Shown piece after piece: positions 1 to 9,700 of a stretch of 64,000 bases of DNA. Numbering within the stretch: position 1 is the first letter of the stretch; each line of letters opens with the position of its first letter. The stretch is from Burkholderiaceae bacterium (GTDB lineage Bacteria > Pseudomonadota > Gammaproteobacteria > Burkholderiales > Burkholderiaceae_B). The position numbers and the translations under genes were made by a program. Below the pieces are notes generated by a model. It saw only the letters and a list, made by a program, of their open reading frames with translations. It was not told where the DNA came from and did no database searches. The DNA lies in the NCBI GenBank assembly GCA_017983955.1, contig JAGOAJ010000009.1, forward strand, positions 1 to 64,000, in the 5' to 3' direction.

Positions 1-134
1 TTTTGCTTAAATACAATTGATTAACTATGCCATACACCAGTAAGGACGCCAATGCAGTCCTGTAAGCCCTGTGAAAGCAAAGCTAACCGTGTATCCGTAA
101 AGCCTAGTATTCTAATACGAAACAACAACTTTGA

Positions 135-1331
135 TCAAGCGGCCTTTAAGGCAGCACGACCAAATAACCACGATATGCATGCACACAGCGCCAATAAGCC
201 GGTTAATGGCAATGGCGAAGGCGACTGCCAGACACTGACAGCTAGCCCTGCGCTAGCACCGCACAGCATTTGCAGCGTACCCATTAAAGCAGACGCTACA
301 CCTAGGCGGTTGCCTTGTTCACGCAAGGCCAAGGCTGCAGTATTCGGGCTGACAAAGCCCTGACTGGCCATAAAGCCTATCAAGCATACCATTAATAGAC
401 TCAGAGTAAGCCAACCCGTCAGGGTCAGTACCAGTCCAGCCAGTGTCATGACAACTAGCATGATCTGGGCTTTTTTCATGACGGTCTCAGGAGCGTGGCG
501 ATTCAGCAGGCGGGCGCTGACTTGTGAGGCGAAGATCAGCGCGGCGGCGTTAAGGCCAAATAAAAATCCAAAATAGCGTGGGTCTACATGGAAAATTTCT
601 ATAAATATGCGTGGCGAACCAACAATATAGGTAAACATACCCGCCAAGCCAAAGCCGCCGGATAGCGTGTAGAACATAAACCGCTTGTGTTTGAGCAGGC
701 CCATGTAGTTGCGGCCTATGGTGGCAAAACTAAGTGGAATGACGCGCTCAGGGGCCAAGCTTTCCTGCATGGTTTTGACCACGCCTATCAATAACAATCC
801 ACCGCAGACTGACATGATGCCGAATATCCAGCGCCAGCTGACAAAGCTTAGTACCTGTCCGCCCAGTATCGGCGCAATGATAGGGGTGGCTCCCATGATC
901 AGCATCAGCAGCGATAACGCTTTGGAGGCGTCGCGGGTGTCGAAGTGATCGCGGATAACGGCGCGTGGGATCACCATGCCAGAGGCACCGCCAAAGGCCT
1001 GGGCGATACGCCACCAGATCAGGTGTTCTACATCGCTGGTGTAGGCGCAGCCTATGGAGGCCACAATAAACACCACTAACCCAAAAATCAGGGGTTTACG
1101 CCGTCCGTAGCGGTCGGCGAAGGGACCGTAGACAATTTGCGCCAGCGCCAGGCCAAACAGATAGCTGGCCAAAGTGCGCTCTATGGCGCCGGGAGTGGTG
1201 CTCAGGCTATTTGCCATGGCCGGGAAGGCGGGCAAATACATGTCTATGGCCAGCGGCCCCAGCGCCGATAACAAACCCATCAATATGAGCCAACGAGGGA
1301 TGGTGGATAGCGATTGTGGGGCAGGTGGCAT
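135..1331 (-). CDS. Bcr/CflA-type MFS drug efflux transporter
   Basis: This 398-residue inner-membrane protein has about 12 hydrophobic segments, the usual size of the Bcr/CflA branch of the major facilitator superfamily. These are proton-driven exporters of small drugs such as bicyclomycin or chloramphenicol. The MFS motif A loop is visible as FADRYGRRKPL after the second membrane segment, and the proline-rich start MPPAPQSLSTIPRW runs straight into segment one. The gene is divergent from cfa, with about 210 bp between them that must hold both promoters. The family call is firm; the actual substrate is unknown. The 134 bases downstream show nothing that I can identify. Confidence 0.88.
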   Translation of the reverse strand: MPPAPQSLSTIPRWLILMGLLSALGPLAIDMYLPAFPAMANSLSTTPGAIERTLASYLFGLALAQIVYGPFADRYGRRKPLIFGLVVFIVASIGCAYTSDVEHLIWWRIAQAFGGASGMVIPRAVIRDHFDTRDASKALSLLMLIMGATPIIAPILGGQVLSFVSWRWIFGIMSVCGGLLLIGVVKTMQESLAPERVIPLSFATIGRNYMGLLKHKRFMFYTLSGGFGLAGMFTYIVGSPRIFIEIFHVDPRYFGFLFGLNAAALIFASQVSARLLNRHAPETVMKKAQIMLVVMTLAGLVLTLTGWLTLSLLMVCLIGFMASQGFVSPNTAALALREQGNRLGVASALMGTLQMLCGASAGLAVSVWQSPSPLPLTGLLALCACISWLFGRAALKAA

Positions 1332-1544
1332 GAGGCGCGTGTCGATGTGTGAAAGAGGTGGACAGCTTAATACTTAATATCGACGATACAAACAGTTACT
1401 GAATCGTGAGCTGGGCATAAGGCAAATATGGTTTGATAATAGATCCAAGACGTGCTGCTGCTTTGGATGTTAGCACGCACTGCTCCGAGGTTTTGGGGCT
1501 GGATTTAACTAAATAACGATAGTTTTCAGTCACGAGGGGGGTCC

Positions 1545-2801
1545 ATGCTGGGTACCGTTTTGTCTGCTGTCGAAGCCAAACTGGCCACGTTGCCACTACC
1601 AGTCCAAGTGGTGTTGCCCAACGGGCAGAAAGCCGGGGCGCCAGACGCTCAGGTGTGCCTGGTGGTTCATGAAACGTCTGCTTTAGCCAACTTAGCGGCT
1701 GGCCAGGTCGGCAAGCTTGGAGAGGACTACGTCGAGGGTAGGTTCGATGTTGAAGGATCCATGCGCGATCTGATGCATTTGGCATCAGCCATCTTGCCGG
1801 GGTCGCCCATAGATGCAGCACGAGGTGGTTGGCTGACCGATCTGGTTCATAGGCTGTTGTCTGTGTGGCGCCACTCTATAGAACGCGATGCCCGCCAGAT
1901 TGAATTCCATTACGATTTATCCGATGATTTCTACGCCTTGTGGCTGGACCCGCGTAGGGTCTATTCCTGCGCCTATTTCCGTACGCCTGATTTGTCCATA
2001 GCTCAGGCCCAAGAGGCCAAGCTGGATCACATTTGTCGCAAGTTGCGTTTATCCAGTGGCGAGCGTTTTCTGGATGTGGGTGCGGGTTGGGGCGGGCTAT
2101 TGTTATGGGCTGCCGAACATTACGACATAGATGCCACTGGTATTACTTTGTCGCGCAACCAGCATGCTTATGTGAACAGCCTGATCGAGGCCAAAGGCTT
2201 GCAGGGTCGGGTACGTATGGAGCTTCTGGATTATCGCCTGCTGGACGAATCTCAGCCGTACGACAAAATAGCCTCCGTAGGTATGTTCGAGCACGTAGGC
2301 AGGGCACAGCTGGAAGGCTATTTTTCTAAGCTCAAGCGCTTGCTGCGTCCCGGCGGCCTTATTCTTAATCACGGGATTACGGCTGGCGGCGTGGACAACT
2401 CAGAGCTTGGCGCGGGCATGGGCGAATTCATCGAGAAATTCATCTTTCCAGGTGGCGAGCTAACCCATATCAGTCATGTGTTGGCCACGCTGAACGAGGG
2501 TGGTCTGGAAGATCTGGATGTGGAAAACCTTAGGCCGCACTATGCGCGTACCTTATGGGCCTGGAGCGATGCCCTAGAGGCCTGCCTGCCCCAAGCCAGG
2601 CTAACCTTGAAGGGCGAACACGGTGAGCGTTCGCTACGTGCGTACCGCATGTATTTGGCGGGATGCGCAATGGGGTTTGAGCACGGCTGGATAGCATTGC
2701 ACCAAGTGTTGGCGCAGCCCCGCACCCAAGGTCGTAGCGACGAACTGGATCATCCTGTAGACCAGGCCTACCCTTGGCGACGTGATTACATTTATACGTG
2801 A
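1545..2801 (+). CDS. cfa: Cyclopropane-fatty-acyl-phospholipid synthase
   Basis: The enzyme transfers a methylene group from S-adenosylmethionine to the double bond of membrane phospholipid acyl chains, an envelope stress response. The 418-residue protein has an N-terminal lipid-binding part, the FHYDLSDDFYALWLD motif near residues 121-135 and the SAM-binding glycine motif LDVGAGWGG at about 177-185. The ATG follows a strong GAGGGGGG ribosome binding site, which fixes the start. A terminator follows, so it is probably monocistronic. The next operon is an osmoprotectant importer, so both neighbours serve osmotic or membrane stress, though co-regulation is only inferred. Confidence 0.93.
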   Translation: MLGTVLSAVEAKLATLPLPVQVVLPNGQKAGAPDAQVCLVVHETSALANLAAGQVGKLGEDYVEGRFDVEGSMRDLMHLASAILPGSPIDAARGGWLTDLVHRLLSVWRHSIERDARQIEFHYDLSDDFYALWLDPRRVYSCAYFRTPDLSIAQAQEAKLDHICRKLRLSSGERFLDVGAGWGGLLLWAAEHYDIDATGITLSRNQHAYVNSLIEAKGLQGRVRMELLDYRLLDESQPYDKIASVGMFEHVGRAQLEGYFSKLKRLLRPGGLILNHGITAGGVDNSELGAGMGEFIEKFIFPGGELTHISHVLATLNEGGLEDLDVENLRPHYARTLWAWSDALEACLPQARLTLKGEHGERSLRAYRMYLAGCAMGFEHGWIALHQVLAQPRTQGRSDELDHPVDQAYPWRRDYIYT

Positions 2802-2836
2802 AAATAGCCGGTAATCCCGTCTAGATCACGGCCACT

Positions 2837-2876
2837 AAGCCCGCTGCTTAGCCGATTGCGCTGGGCAGCGGGTTTC
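2837..2876 (+). terminator. Intrinsic terminator after cfa
   Basis: The arms CCCGCTGC (2840-2847) and GCAGCGGG (2865-2872) form a perfect 8-bp stem followed by TTT. It lies 35 bp after the cfa stop. The rest of the roughly 300-bp gap up to proX (2877-3108) must carry the proX promoter, but I cannot pick a convincing -35/-10 pair. Confidence 0.7.
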
Positions 2877-3108
2877 CATTTGTGCCAAAACCTGCGTAAA
2901 ATGCTTCAACCTTTATGGTTTAGTTCAATTCTTGCGTATTAAGGGTCATTTGATTCTAATTCGCTGTCATCGGGTGCTTAATTACCCATCACGCTAGTGT
3001 CGGTCTGTATTGGCGGTCCTTTGCCCGTCTTCCGCACACCCCCTAAGCCAGATCGCTTTGGCTGCTACGGCAGCATCGCGATTTTGTCACTTAAGGAGGC
3101 AGAAAGCC

Positions 3109-4203
3109 ATGTCTTTATCTTTACATCTCCATCCTACATCTCTTGTCGGTGCTCATCAGGCGACCCCGCCGCGCGCATCCGGCCTTTCCCCACGTCTGTC
3201 ACGCTTTGCCCTGGGCCTAGGTCTGGCTACGGCTATGCTGGGTCTATCTGGGTTGTCCAACGTTGCGGTGGCCGCAGATGGTCCGCAGTGCGAACTGGAC
3301 AGACCAATCAAGTTCGGCGGCATGAACTGGGAGTCCAATCTGGTCCTGGTTGAGGTCGAGCGCATCATTGCCGACAAGGGCTATGGCTGCGCATCTGAAG
3401 TGCTGCCTACTGAAACCTTGCCCGCCCTGGCCGCCCTGGAGCGCGGCGATCTGGATATCAATACTGAAATCTGGTTGAACAGCGTGGCTGAACCCTGGGC
3501 CAAGGCGCAAGCCACAGGCAAGGTCAAACGCATAGGCGATATCTATATGGGAGGCGAGTCCTGGTTTATCCCGCGCTATACGGCTGAACGCTTGCCTGGA
3601 TTGAAGTCTGCCGCCGACTTGCCGAAATTCAAGGATGAATTTACCGATCCAGAAGAACCCTCCAAGGGTCGTTTCTATGGGTGCCCGGCGGGCTGGGGGT
3701 GTGAGGTAGTCAGTGGCAATCTGTTCGATGCCCTGAAATTGGGTGACACCTTTACGCTGTTTTCACCAGGTACCGGTGCTACGCAGAAAGCTGCTCTGAC
3801 TGCGGCTTACAAGCGCCAGGAAAATATGGTGTTTTATTACTGGTACCCAACGCCTCTGGTTGGCTCCATGGATCTGGTTAAGCTGGAACTGCCTGCTTAC
3901 GACAAGGAAAAGCATGCTTGCCTGACTGATCCTAATTGCGCGAACCCTGAGCCCAGCGCTTATCCGGATAACCCCGTGTTTACAGCAGTGACCACGAAGT
4001 TCACACAGGATGCACCCAAGCTGACGGAATTTCTGTCCAAAGTCGCCGTGCCATTGCCTGTTATGGACAAGGTGATGGCTCACATGGAGGAAACCGAAGG
4101 CGAGCCCGAGGATGTCGCGGTTTGGTTCCTGAAAAATCAGGGTGAGGTTTGGACGCAGTGGTTACCTGCCGATACGGCAGCACGTGTAAAGGCCGCTCTT
4201 TAG
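3109..4203 (+). CDS. proX: Glycine betaine/proline ABC transporter, periplasmic binding protein
   Basis: This is the periplasmic receptor of a ProU-type importer for betaine-like osmoprotectants. The ATG at 3109 is chosen over an upstream in-frame start because AAGGAGG lies at 3093-3099. It gives 364 residues with a long signal peptide ending near VAVAADG. The mature protein has the ProX-type GMNWESN opening, a conserved CPAGWGCEVVSGN segment with two nearby cysteines, and a YWYPTPLVGSMDL segment probably lining the ligand pocket. It heads proX-proW-proV; this gene order differs from the E. coli proVWX order. A hairpin after the stop may stabilise its message relative to the downstream genes. 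Confidence 0.92.
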   Translation: MSLSLHLHPTSLVGAHQATPPRASGLSPRLSRFALGLGLATAMLGLSGLSNVAVAADGPQCELDRPIKFGGMNWESNLVLVEVERIIADKGYGCASEVLPTETLPALAALERGDLDINTEIWLNSVAEPWAKAQATGKVKRIGDIYMGGESWFIPRYTAERLPGLKSAADLPKFKDEFTDPEEPSKGRFYGCPAGWGCEVVSGNLFDALKLGDTFTLFSPGTGATQKAALTAAYKRQENMVFYYWYPTPLVGSMDLVKLELPAYDKEKHACLTDPNCANPEPSAYPDNPVFTAVTTKFTQDAPKLTEFLSKVAVPLPVMDKVMAHMEETEGEPEDVAVWFLKNQGEVWTQWLPADTAARVKAAL

Positions 4204-4211
4204 CACTTGTG

Positions 4212-4239
4212 GTACGGAAGGCCTGCGGGCTTTCCGTAC
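4212..4239 (+). other. Intercistronic hairpin after proX
   Basis: GTACGGAA at 4212-4219 pairs with TTCCGTAC at 4232-4239. A G-T wobble and GCC/GGC extend the stem to 12 bp around a 4-base loop. No T-run follows, so it is more likely a message-stability or attenuating structure between proX and proW than a terminator. Confidence 0.65.
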
Positions 4240-4330
4240 TGTTGACAAGCGTGGGTTGATTTAGCCCGCTCTTGTCTTGACAGCGCTTCCCTTGGAAGCC
4301 TGGATTATCGAGTTCTGCGGAGTTGTCTTT

Positions 4331-5182
4331 ATGTTTCCTGAGTTTATTACGCCAAGGGCGCTGCGCGCGCCCATAGACGACACGGTGGGCTACATCGTGT
4401 CGCAGTATTCAGACCTGTTGCGTCTGTTAACCCAGCCCTTGCTGGATGTCCTGATTTGGATGGACAACGTCTTGCGGCAGTCGCCGTGGTGGTGCGTGTT
4501 GCTGGCCATCATGGCCTTAGCGTGGTTGGCAAGCCGGCGCGCTGGTTTTACCGTCATCATAGGTGTCTTGGTATGTACCATAGGCTTTCTTGGCCTGTGG
4601 GACGCTGCCATGCAGACCCTGTCGTTAATGATAGTCGCGGTGGTGTTGTCGGTTGCTATAGGCATACCCACCGGCATACTGATGGCAAGCTTTAACCGGC
4701 TACGTAGCGTGATGCTGCCCGTACTGGATGTCATGCAGACCATGCCCAGTTTTGTTTATCTGATACCTGTGGTGATGTTGTTCAATCTTGGCAAGATCGC
4801 CGCTATTATCGCGACCATCATTTATGCCGTGCCGCCAGTAATACGTCTGACTGACCTGGGGATCAGGCTGGTGGATGCCGAGGTTCTTGAGGCGTCGCGC
4901 GCGTTTGGGGCTAATCGTGTCAAACAACTGTTTGGCGTGCAACTGCCTTTGGCTATGCCCAACATTATGGCTGGTATTAACCAAACCACCATGATGGCCT
5001 TGGCCATGGTGGTGATAGCCTCCATGATAGGGGTGCGCGGTTTAGGGTACGAGGTCTTACAGGGCATTAATCGCTTGCAAGTCGGGCGTGGTCTGCTGGC
5101 GGGCTTGGCAATCGTCATACTGGCGATTATTTTCGATCGCATTACGCAAGCGTTTGGCGAACGTCAGCGCAAAGGTGCCTGA
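4331..5182 (+). CDS. proW: Glycine betaine/proline ABC transporter permease
   Basis: ProW is the membrane channel subunit of the ProU-type importer. The protein from ATG 4331 has 283 residues with about six to seven membrane segments. It carries the EAA loop that docks with the ATPase, visible as EASRAFGANRVKQLFGVQLPLAMPNI. An upstream TTG start would add 18 residues but has no better ribosome site; the ATG opening MFPEFITPRALRAPID resembles other ProW proteins. The stop codon is one base short of touching the proV start, which implies translational coupling. Confidence 0.9.
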   Translation: MFPEFITPRALRAPIDDTVGYIVSQYSDLLRLLTQPLLDVLIWMDNVLRQSPWWCVLLAIMALAWLASRRAGFTVIIGVLVCTIGFLGLWDAAMQTLSLMIVAVVLSVAIGIPTGILMASFNRLRSVMLPVLDVMQTMPSFVYLIPVVMLFNLGKIAAIIATIIYAVPPVIRLTDLGIRLVDAEVLEASRAFGANRVKQLFGVQLPLAMPNIMAGINQTTMMALAMVVIASMIGVRGLGYEVLQGINRLQVGRGLLAGLAIVILAIIFDRITQAFGERQRKGA

Positions 5183-5183
5183 C

Positions 5184-6416
5184 ATGAGCAAGATCGAAGT
5201 AAAGAATATTTTCAAGATTTTTGGACCGCAGCCACAGCAATGGATGGGCGCGGTGCGCGAGGGCATCAGCAAAGATGATTTACTTGGCCGTAGCGGCCAT
5301 GTGCTGGGTTTGCGGGATATTAGTCTGTCGATAGAAGAGGGCAGTATCTACGTCATCATGGGTTTGTCCGGGTCTGGGAAATCCACCTTGATACGTCATT
5401 TCAATCGTTTAATAGAGCCGACCTCTGGGCAGATCATGGTGGATGGCATCGATGTCATGAGCCTGGGCAAGACCGAACTGGAAAAGTTTCGCCAGCAAAA
5501 AATGAGCATGGTGTTTCAGCGTTTTGGTCTATTTCCGCACCGTACGGTGTTGGAAAATGTAGGCTATGGCTTGAAAGTCAGTGGCGTGGCCAGGGCTGAA
5601 TGCCGTGAGCGATCCTTGCACTGGCTAGAGCAGGTTGGTTTAACCGGCCTGGAAAACCAATACCCGCATCAACTGTCTGGTGGAATGCAGCAGCGCGTGG
5701 GTCTGGCCCGGGCCTTGGCCACCGATGCGGAAATTTTGTTAATGGATGAAGCCTTTTCAGCTTTGGATCCCTTGATACGCCGTGAAATGCAGGACCAGTT
5801 ATTGGATCTGCAAGCCAGGCTAAATAAAACCATAGTCTTTATTACGCATGACTTGGACGAGGCCTTGCGCCTGGGTAATCGCATCGCTATTTTAAAAGGC
5901 GGTGAATTAATACAGGAAGGTACGCCCGAAGACATACTGTTGTCGCCCGCCGACGATTATGTGCAGTCTTTCTTGCAAGATGTGAATCGTGGCAAGGTGC
6001 TCAATGCCACACATGCGTGTAATGAGCCTACGCTAACCCTGACTATGCGCAGCCGTCCCGTTCATGCCGTAGAGCGCATGGCCACGCGTGATTTTGACTA
6101 TACGGCTGTGTTGGATGGCAAACGCTTGGCGGGCGTACTGACTAAACAGGCGGCCTTGCAGGCAGTAAAGGATGGGGCGCGCGATATTGCGTCCTATGTC
6201 GCGGAAATGGCTACGGTGCCAGCCACAGCAGGGCTGGATCAGGTGCTGGGTCGTATGTTGCGCAGCACCGAACCCTTGGCGGTAACTGGCAAGGATGATG
6301 AGTTCCTGGGTATGTTGTCGCGCAGCAAAGTGGTTGAGCTGGTTACGCCTGCGCTGGCAGAGGTCGTGGACGAACACGCCTCGCCAGCGGTATCGACACA
6401 ACGTTCGGCGGCTTAA
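5184..6416 (+). CDS. proV: Glycine betaine/proline ABC transporter ATP-binding protein with CBS domains
   Basis: ProV is the ATPase of the osmoprotectant importer. The ATG at 5184 gives 410 residues, close to the family's usual 400. It has Walker A GLSGSGKST, the signature LSGGMQQRVGLARAL and Walker B ILLMDEAFSALDP. The C-terminal 130 residues form a CBS-domain pair, which in related OpuA/ProV ATPases senses ionic strength. An in-frame start about 32 codons upstream lies inside proW and is rejected. It is the last gene of the operon, convergent with the MATE gene 25 bp away. Confidence 0.93.
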   Translation: MSKIEVKNIFKIFGPQPQQWMGAVREGISKDDLLGRSGHVLGLRDISLSIEEGSIYVIMGLSGSGKSTLIRHFNRLIEPTSGQIMVDGIDVMSLGKTELEKFRQQKMSMVFQRFGLFPHRTVLENVGYGLKVSGVARAECRERSLHWLEQVGLTGLENQYPHQLSGGMQQRVGLARALATDAEILLMDEAFSALDPLIRREMQDQLLDLQARLNKTIVFITHDLDEALRLGNRIAILKGGELIQEGTPEDILLSPADDYVQSFLQDVNRGKVLNATHACNEPTLTLTMRSRPVHAVERMATRDFDYTAVLDGKRLAGVLTKQAALQAVKDGARDIASYVAEMATVPATAGLDQVLGRMLRSTEPLAVTGKDDEFLGMLSRSKVVELVTPALAEVVDEHASPAVSTQRSAA

Positions 6417-6441
6417 GTAAGCGTGTGGGCTGTGGTGTTGG

Positions 6442-7854
6442 TTAGCGGGTGTAGCGACGCGCGTAGTCCAGCACCACATGCCTATACCAGCTTAGCAATA
6501 GCGCTGCCGACAGGCACAGGCCAGATAGCGACATTATCCACATGCTGGCTGCGCCTACTGGGGCACCCGGCATAACGCGCTGGATTAACGGCTGGAGCAG
6601 GCCTGCGGCCGGGCCGAAGCTGACCCACCAGCCGCCTACCAGCCCTAGGCCGGTCAGGGCCAGGATCTGCAGTAGTAAGGGCACGATAGCGACCTTGTAG
6701 GCACGTAGCAGATAGGAACTAATGCATTGCATAGCGTCAAAAAAATGAAACCAGGGCAGAATTTGTAGCAGGGCGGTCGCGATAATAATGACCTGTATGT
6801 CGTCGGTGTAGGCACGCACGATATAAGGGCGGCCCAGTATTAGTATGCTGGCGGTCAGCAAGGCGCCAGTGACGACTATCACTATGCCGGCCCGTCCGGT
6901 TTGACGAGCTTTGCGCATATCACGCGCGCCTATAGCCTGGGCGGTCAACGAGGCGGTGGCCACCCCTACGGCCATGGGCATCATATAGCTTAAGGCGGCC
7001 AGGTTGGCCATGATCTGATGTCCGCCAGTGACATACATGCCTTCGCGGGCAATCAGCAAAGCCATAAAGCTGAAGGCGGCAATTTCTATCAAGTACGAAC
7101 CGCCCATGGGGATACCCAGGCGTAGCAGTTCTTTTTGCTCATTCCAGCGCGGGCGGCCCAGATGCAGTCGGAAACGACGGAAATAGGGGTCGTGGTATAC
7201 AGCCCACAAGCCGGCCATCAGGGATAGCCAGGCGGTGATCGCGGTGGCCAGGCCTGCTCCGGCAGCGCCCAGGGCGGGCATGCCTAGTTTGCCAAAAATA
7301 AACAGCCAGTTGAAAAAAAACTTGATGCCCACGGCTAGCAGGTTAATGGCCATTACCACTTTGGGTCGTGAAACCGCCGTGCCTAGTGCGTAGATGGTGC
7401 GAAAGATCAGGCTGGCCGGTAAGGCCAAAATCAGGGCGCGTAAATACCAGGTGATGCTGCTGCGGACTGCCGGATCAACCTCTCCGGACAGGGACAGCCA
7501 GGCATCAGGAAACAGCATGACTACCGTGCCCACCAAAGACAGGCACAGGGCCAGCCAGACACCCTGGCCCCAGGCGCGACCGACTTCCAGCAGGCGTTGG
7601 CCACCGTAGTGCTGGGCGATGATGGGTATCAAGGCGTGGATGGCGCCCATCAGGCCTATGTAGACGGTAATGTAGATGGATACGGCCAATGCCATGGCTT
7701 GGAGGTCGGCAGCGCTGGCATGGCCTGACATGGCGGTGTCCATAACACCAAAAATAATGCTTGCCCAGGCACTGATCAGGACGGGCCAGGCCTGGCGTAT
7801 GATTTCCCTGACATAACTTAGCAACGTCGGGGCTGCTGCTGCAGGCAAGGTCAT
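6442..7854 (-). CDS. MATE family multidrug/cation antiporter
   Basis: The 470-residue polytopic membrane protein has 12 predicted segments in two similar halves. Conserved MATE segments include WPVLISAWASIIFGVMDTAM near the N-terminus and ALGTAVSRPKVVMAINLLAV in the middle. Such proteins export organic cations using sodium or proton gradients. Its ATG overlaps the stop of the upstream glycosyltransferase by four bases (ATGA), so the two are translationally coupled. A role linked to the glycosyltransferase, such as moving a lipid-linked or toxic compound, is possible but only suggested by the coupling. Confidence 0.88.
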   Translation of the reverse strand: MTLPAAAAPTLLSYVREIIRQAWPVLISAWASIIFGVMDTAMSGHASAADLQAMALAVSIYITVYIGLMGAIHALIPIIAQHYGGQRLLEVGRAWGQGVWLALCLSLVGTVVMLFPDAWLSLSGEVDPAVRSSITWYLRALILALPASLIFRTIYALGTAVSRPKVVMAINLLAVGIKFFFNWLFIFGKLGMPALGAAGAGLATAITAWLSLMAGLWAVYHDPYFRRFRLHLGRPRWNEQKELLRLGIPMGGSYLIEIAAFSFMALLIAREGMYVTGGHQIMANLAALSYMMPMAVGVATASLTAQAIGARDMRKARQTGRAGIVIVVTGALLTASILILGRPYIVRAYTDDIQVIIIATALLQILPWFHFFDAMQCISSYLLRAYKVAIVPLLLQILALTGLGLVGGWWVSFGPAAGLLQPLIQRVMPGAPVGAASMWIMSLSGLCLSAALLLSWYRHVVLDYARRYTR

Positions 7855-9599
7855 GGGGTCAGGCGTAATAAGCGGAATAATTCATTGCGATCAGCGGTGC
7901 GTTTACCTTGCCATAACACGGTGGCGCCGGTGTTGTAGCCGGCCAGGCCGTCCTTGACCGCCTGTACCGAGGTTTGTTGCAGCACTAGAGTGCAGCGCGG
8001 TTGATAGCTTAGGCTGATGCGGTTGAACACCAAGAATGAAGCACGCTGGCCTGTGCCCAGATCTTGGGCCCGCACGCATTCGTCATCGCGTTGCTGGCTT
8101 TGCAGAGCGCTGGCCAATTGGGCGGAAACGTCACGGTAGCTGCGTACATAATCCAGTACTGGCATCCACAGGGTTACCAGCAGCAGCCAGGTGGTAATTA
8201 GCCCGCCTGCTGATAATACGGTGCCGCGCCATAGGGCTTGTGGGCGGGTGTGCAGGCGCCAGCGCACCAGGCCTATCCAAGCTAGTGTGCCCATGATGGC
8301 AATGATGACGGCAGGCCAGGACACAAAGGCTTCGTATCCGGCGGTCTGACGGGCAATGTTGTGGGCAATTTTGGGCGGCCAGCCAGTTTGCTGTGCGATC
8401 CAGCCCAGCCACACGGTGGCCGATGTCAGCGAAAAACACATGACGGCGAACCAGTCCAGTGAATTGACCACGCCACGGCGCAAGGTAGGCAGAGCGAATG
8501 CGCCTAGTACGGCGGCGGGTACGGCCATCAGACTGTATTCAGGTTCAAAGACATCGGCAAGAAACAGCATGGTCAATAAAGGCCACACCAAAAACATCAA
8601 GGGTATCCAGACGTGGGGTGCTGTCGTCCACGAGCGCCAGCGCCAGATGGCTAGCAGGGCAAAGGGCCAGGTCGGCCACAGAAACCAGGGTAGATCGCGC
8701 AGTATGCTAATCAGATTGTAGTGGTTGGGCCAGCCAAAGGAGTCACGGTTCCACAGCCACCAGTGCTCGGTCCAGTAGGCGCTGGCCTGACGGGCGGGCA
8801 GCCACCACGCTAAACATAGCGCCAGTGCTAGTGCCAAGGCCAAGGCTAGCCATTTTTTTTGTGGCCATAAGGCGGTGTTGGGACGAAACGCGAACAGGGC
8901 AGCCAGGATGATGGGTAGAGCGCCTATCCAGCCGCGGGTCAGGAAGGCCGCAGCCAAGGCAACAGCCAGTGTAATTGCGCCTGATAAGGGATGATCCAGG
9001 GTGCGCGCCACGGCATAAAAAGCCAAGGCCTGGAAAGCAATCAAGGCAGGTACACCCGAGGTTTCGTGCATGCGCCAGACTATGCCTACGGTAGCTACTA
9101 TTAGTAGCAGAGCGGCGTCGGCCATCATGCGACCATAGTCACGTACCGTAGGTTCGCCGCCAAAAGGCAGTGCCAGGGGCTGGGCTTCGGGGCGGCGACC
9201 CAGCAAATAGGTGCCGTACCAGACTGACCAGGTTAGCAGACCGAACCACAGAAAATTAGGTAGCCGCGAGGCAATGATGGCTGCATCCAGCGGCGTAGTA
9301 AACCACAGCAATAATGGGCTGAATAGCCAAATACTAAAGGCCCCTACCCATGTGATCAAGGGGCCGGCTTGGGCGTAGGCCAGTTCGCCGATTTGCGGCA
9401 GCAACATAGCTTGATCCGGCCCATACAGCGCGGTCAGCATGGTGGCCAGTCCGGCCACGTCGTCCGTTTTCCAGGGGTCCCGGAAGAACAAGCCAGCCAG
9501 AATATAGACTACCCCCACCACGAGCAGGACGGTCCGCGGCAGCTTCAGGGTTGCCGCTGCCATCAGGCGAGCGGGGGTGGAGCGGGGGTCTGTAGACAC
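7851..9599 (-). CDS. GT39/ArnT-like membrane glycosyltransferase
   Basis: This 582-residue integral membrane protein resembles dolichyl-phosphate-mannose/ArnT-type glycosyltransferases, which move a sugar from a polyprenyl-phosphate carrier to a lipid or protein on the periplasmic face. After the first membrane segment it has the acidic RDPWKTDD motif that matches the catalytic loop of this fold. About 11 more membrane segments and a soluble C-terminal part follow. The listed start is GTG; ATG at 9563 (MAAATLKLPR) is an equally good candidate, and neither has a clear ribosome site. No aminoarabinose biosynthesis genes are nearby, so the sugar is unknown. Confidence 0.75.
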   Translation of the reverse strand: MSTDPRSTPARLMAAATLKLPRTVLLVVGVVYILAGLFFRDPWKTDDVAGLATMLTALYGPDQAMLLPQIGELAYAQAGPLITWVGAFSIWLFSPLLLWFTTPLDAAIIASRLPNFLWFGLLTWSVWYGTYLLGRRPEAQPLALPFGGEPTVRDYGRMMADAALLLIVATVGIVWRMHETSGVPALIAFQALAFYAVARTLDHPLSGAITLAVALAAAFLTRGWIGALPIILAALFAFRPNTALWPQKKWLALALALALALCLAWWLPARQASAYWTEHWWLWNRDSFGWPNHYNLISILRDLPWFLWPTWPFALLAIWRWRSWTTAPHVWIPLMFLVWPLLTMLFLADVFEPEYSLMAVPAAVLGAFALPTLRRGVVNSLDWFAVMCFSLTSATVWLGWIAQQTGWPPKIAHNIARQTAGYEAFVSWPAVIIAIMGTLAWIGLVRWRLHTRPQALWRGTVLSAGGLITTWLLLVTLWMPVLDYVRSYRDVSAQLASALQSQQRDDECVRAQDLGTGQRASFLVFNRISLSYQPRCTLVLQQTSVQAVKDGLAGYNTGATVLWQGKRTADRNELFRLLRLTP

Positions 9600-9640
9600 A
9601 GCTTATTGCCTAGTAGGAAGGTTGCAAGCCTATCTTAAAT

Positions 9641-9666
9641 TAAAAAGGCAGCCGTGAGGCTGCCTT
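9641..9666 (-). terminator. Intrinsic terminator after rpmE2
   Basis: AAGGCAGCC (9645-9653) and GGCTGCCTT (9658-9666) form a perfect 9-bp stem around a 4-base loop. On the minus strand the stem is followed by a run of T residues, so it terminates the L31 transcript before the glycosyltransferase gene. Confidence 0.85.
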
Positions 9667-9700
9667 GAGCAAACGCAGATGGCTTGCCGATGCCGTATGG

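Noticed and set aside
1396-1821. 141-codon minus-strand frame between the MFS gene and cfa
   Set aside because: It overlaps the cfa start by over 270 bp in antisense; cfa has a strong ribosome site and conserved motifs, and the frame resembles no protein family.
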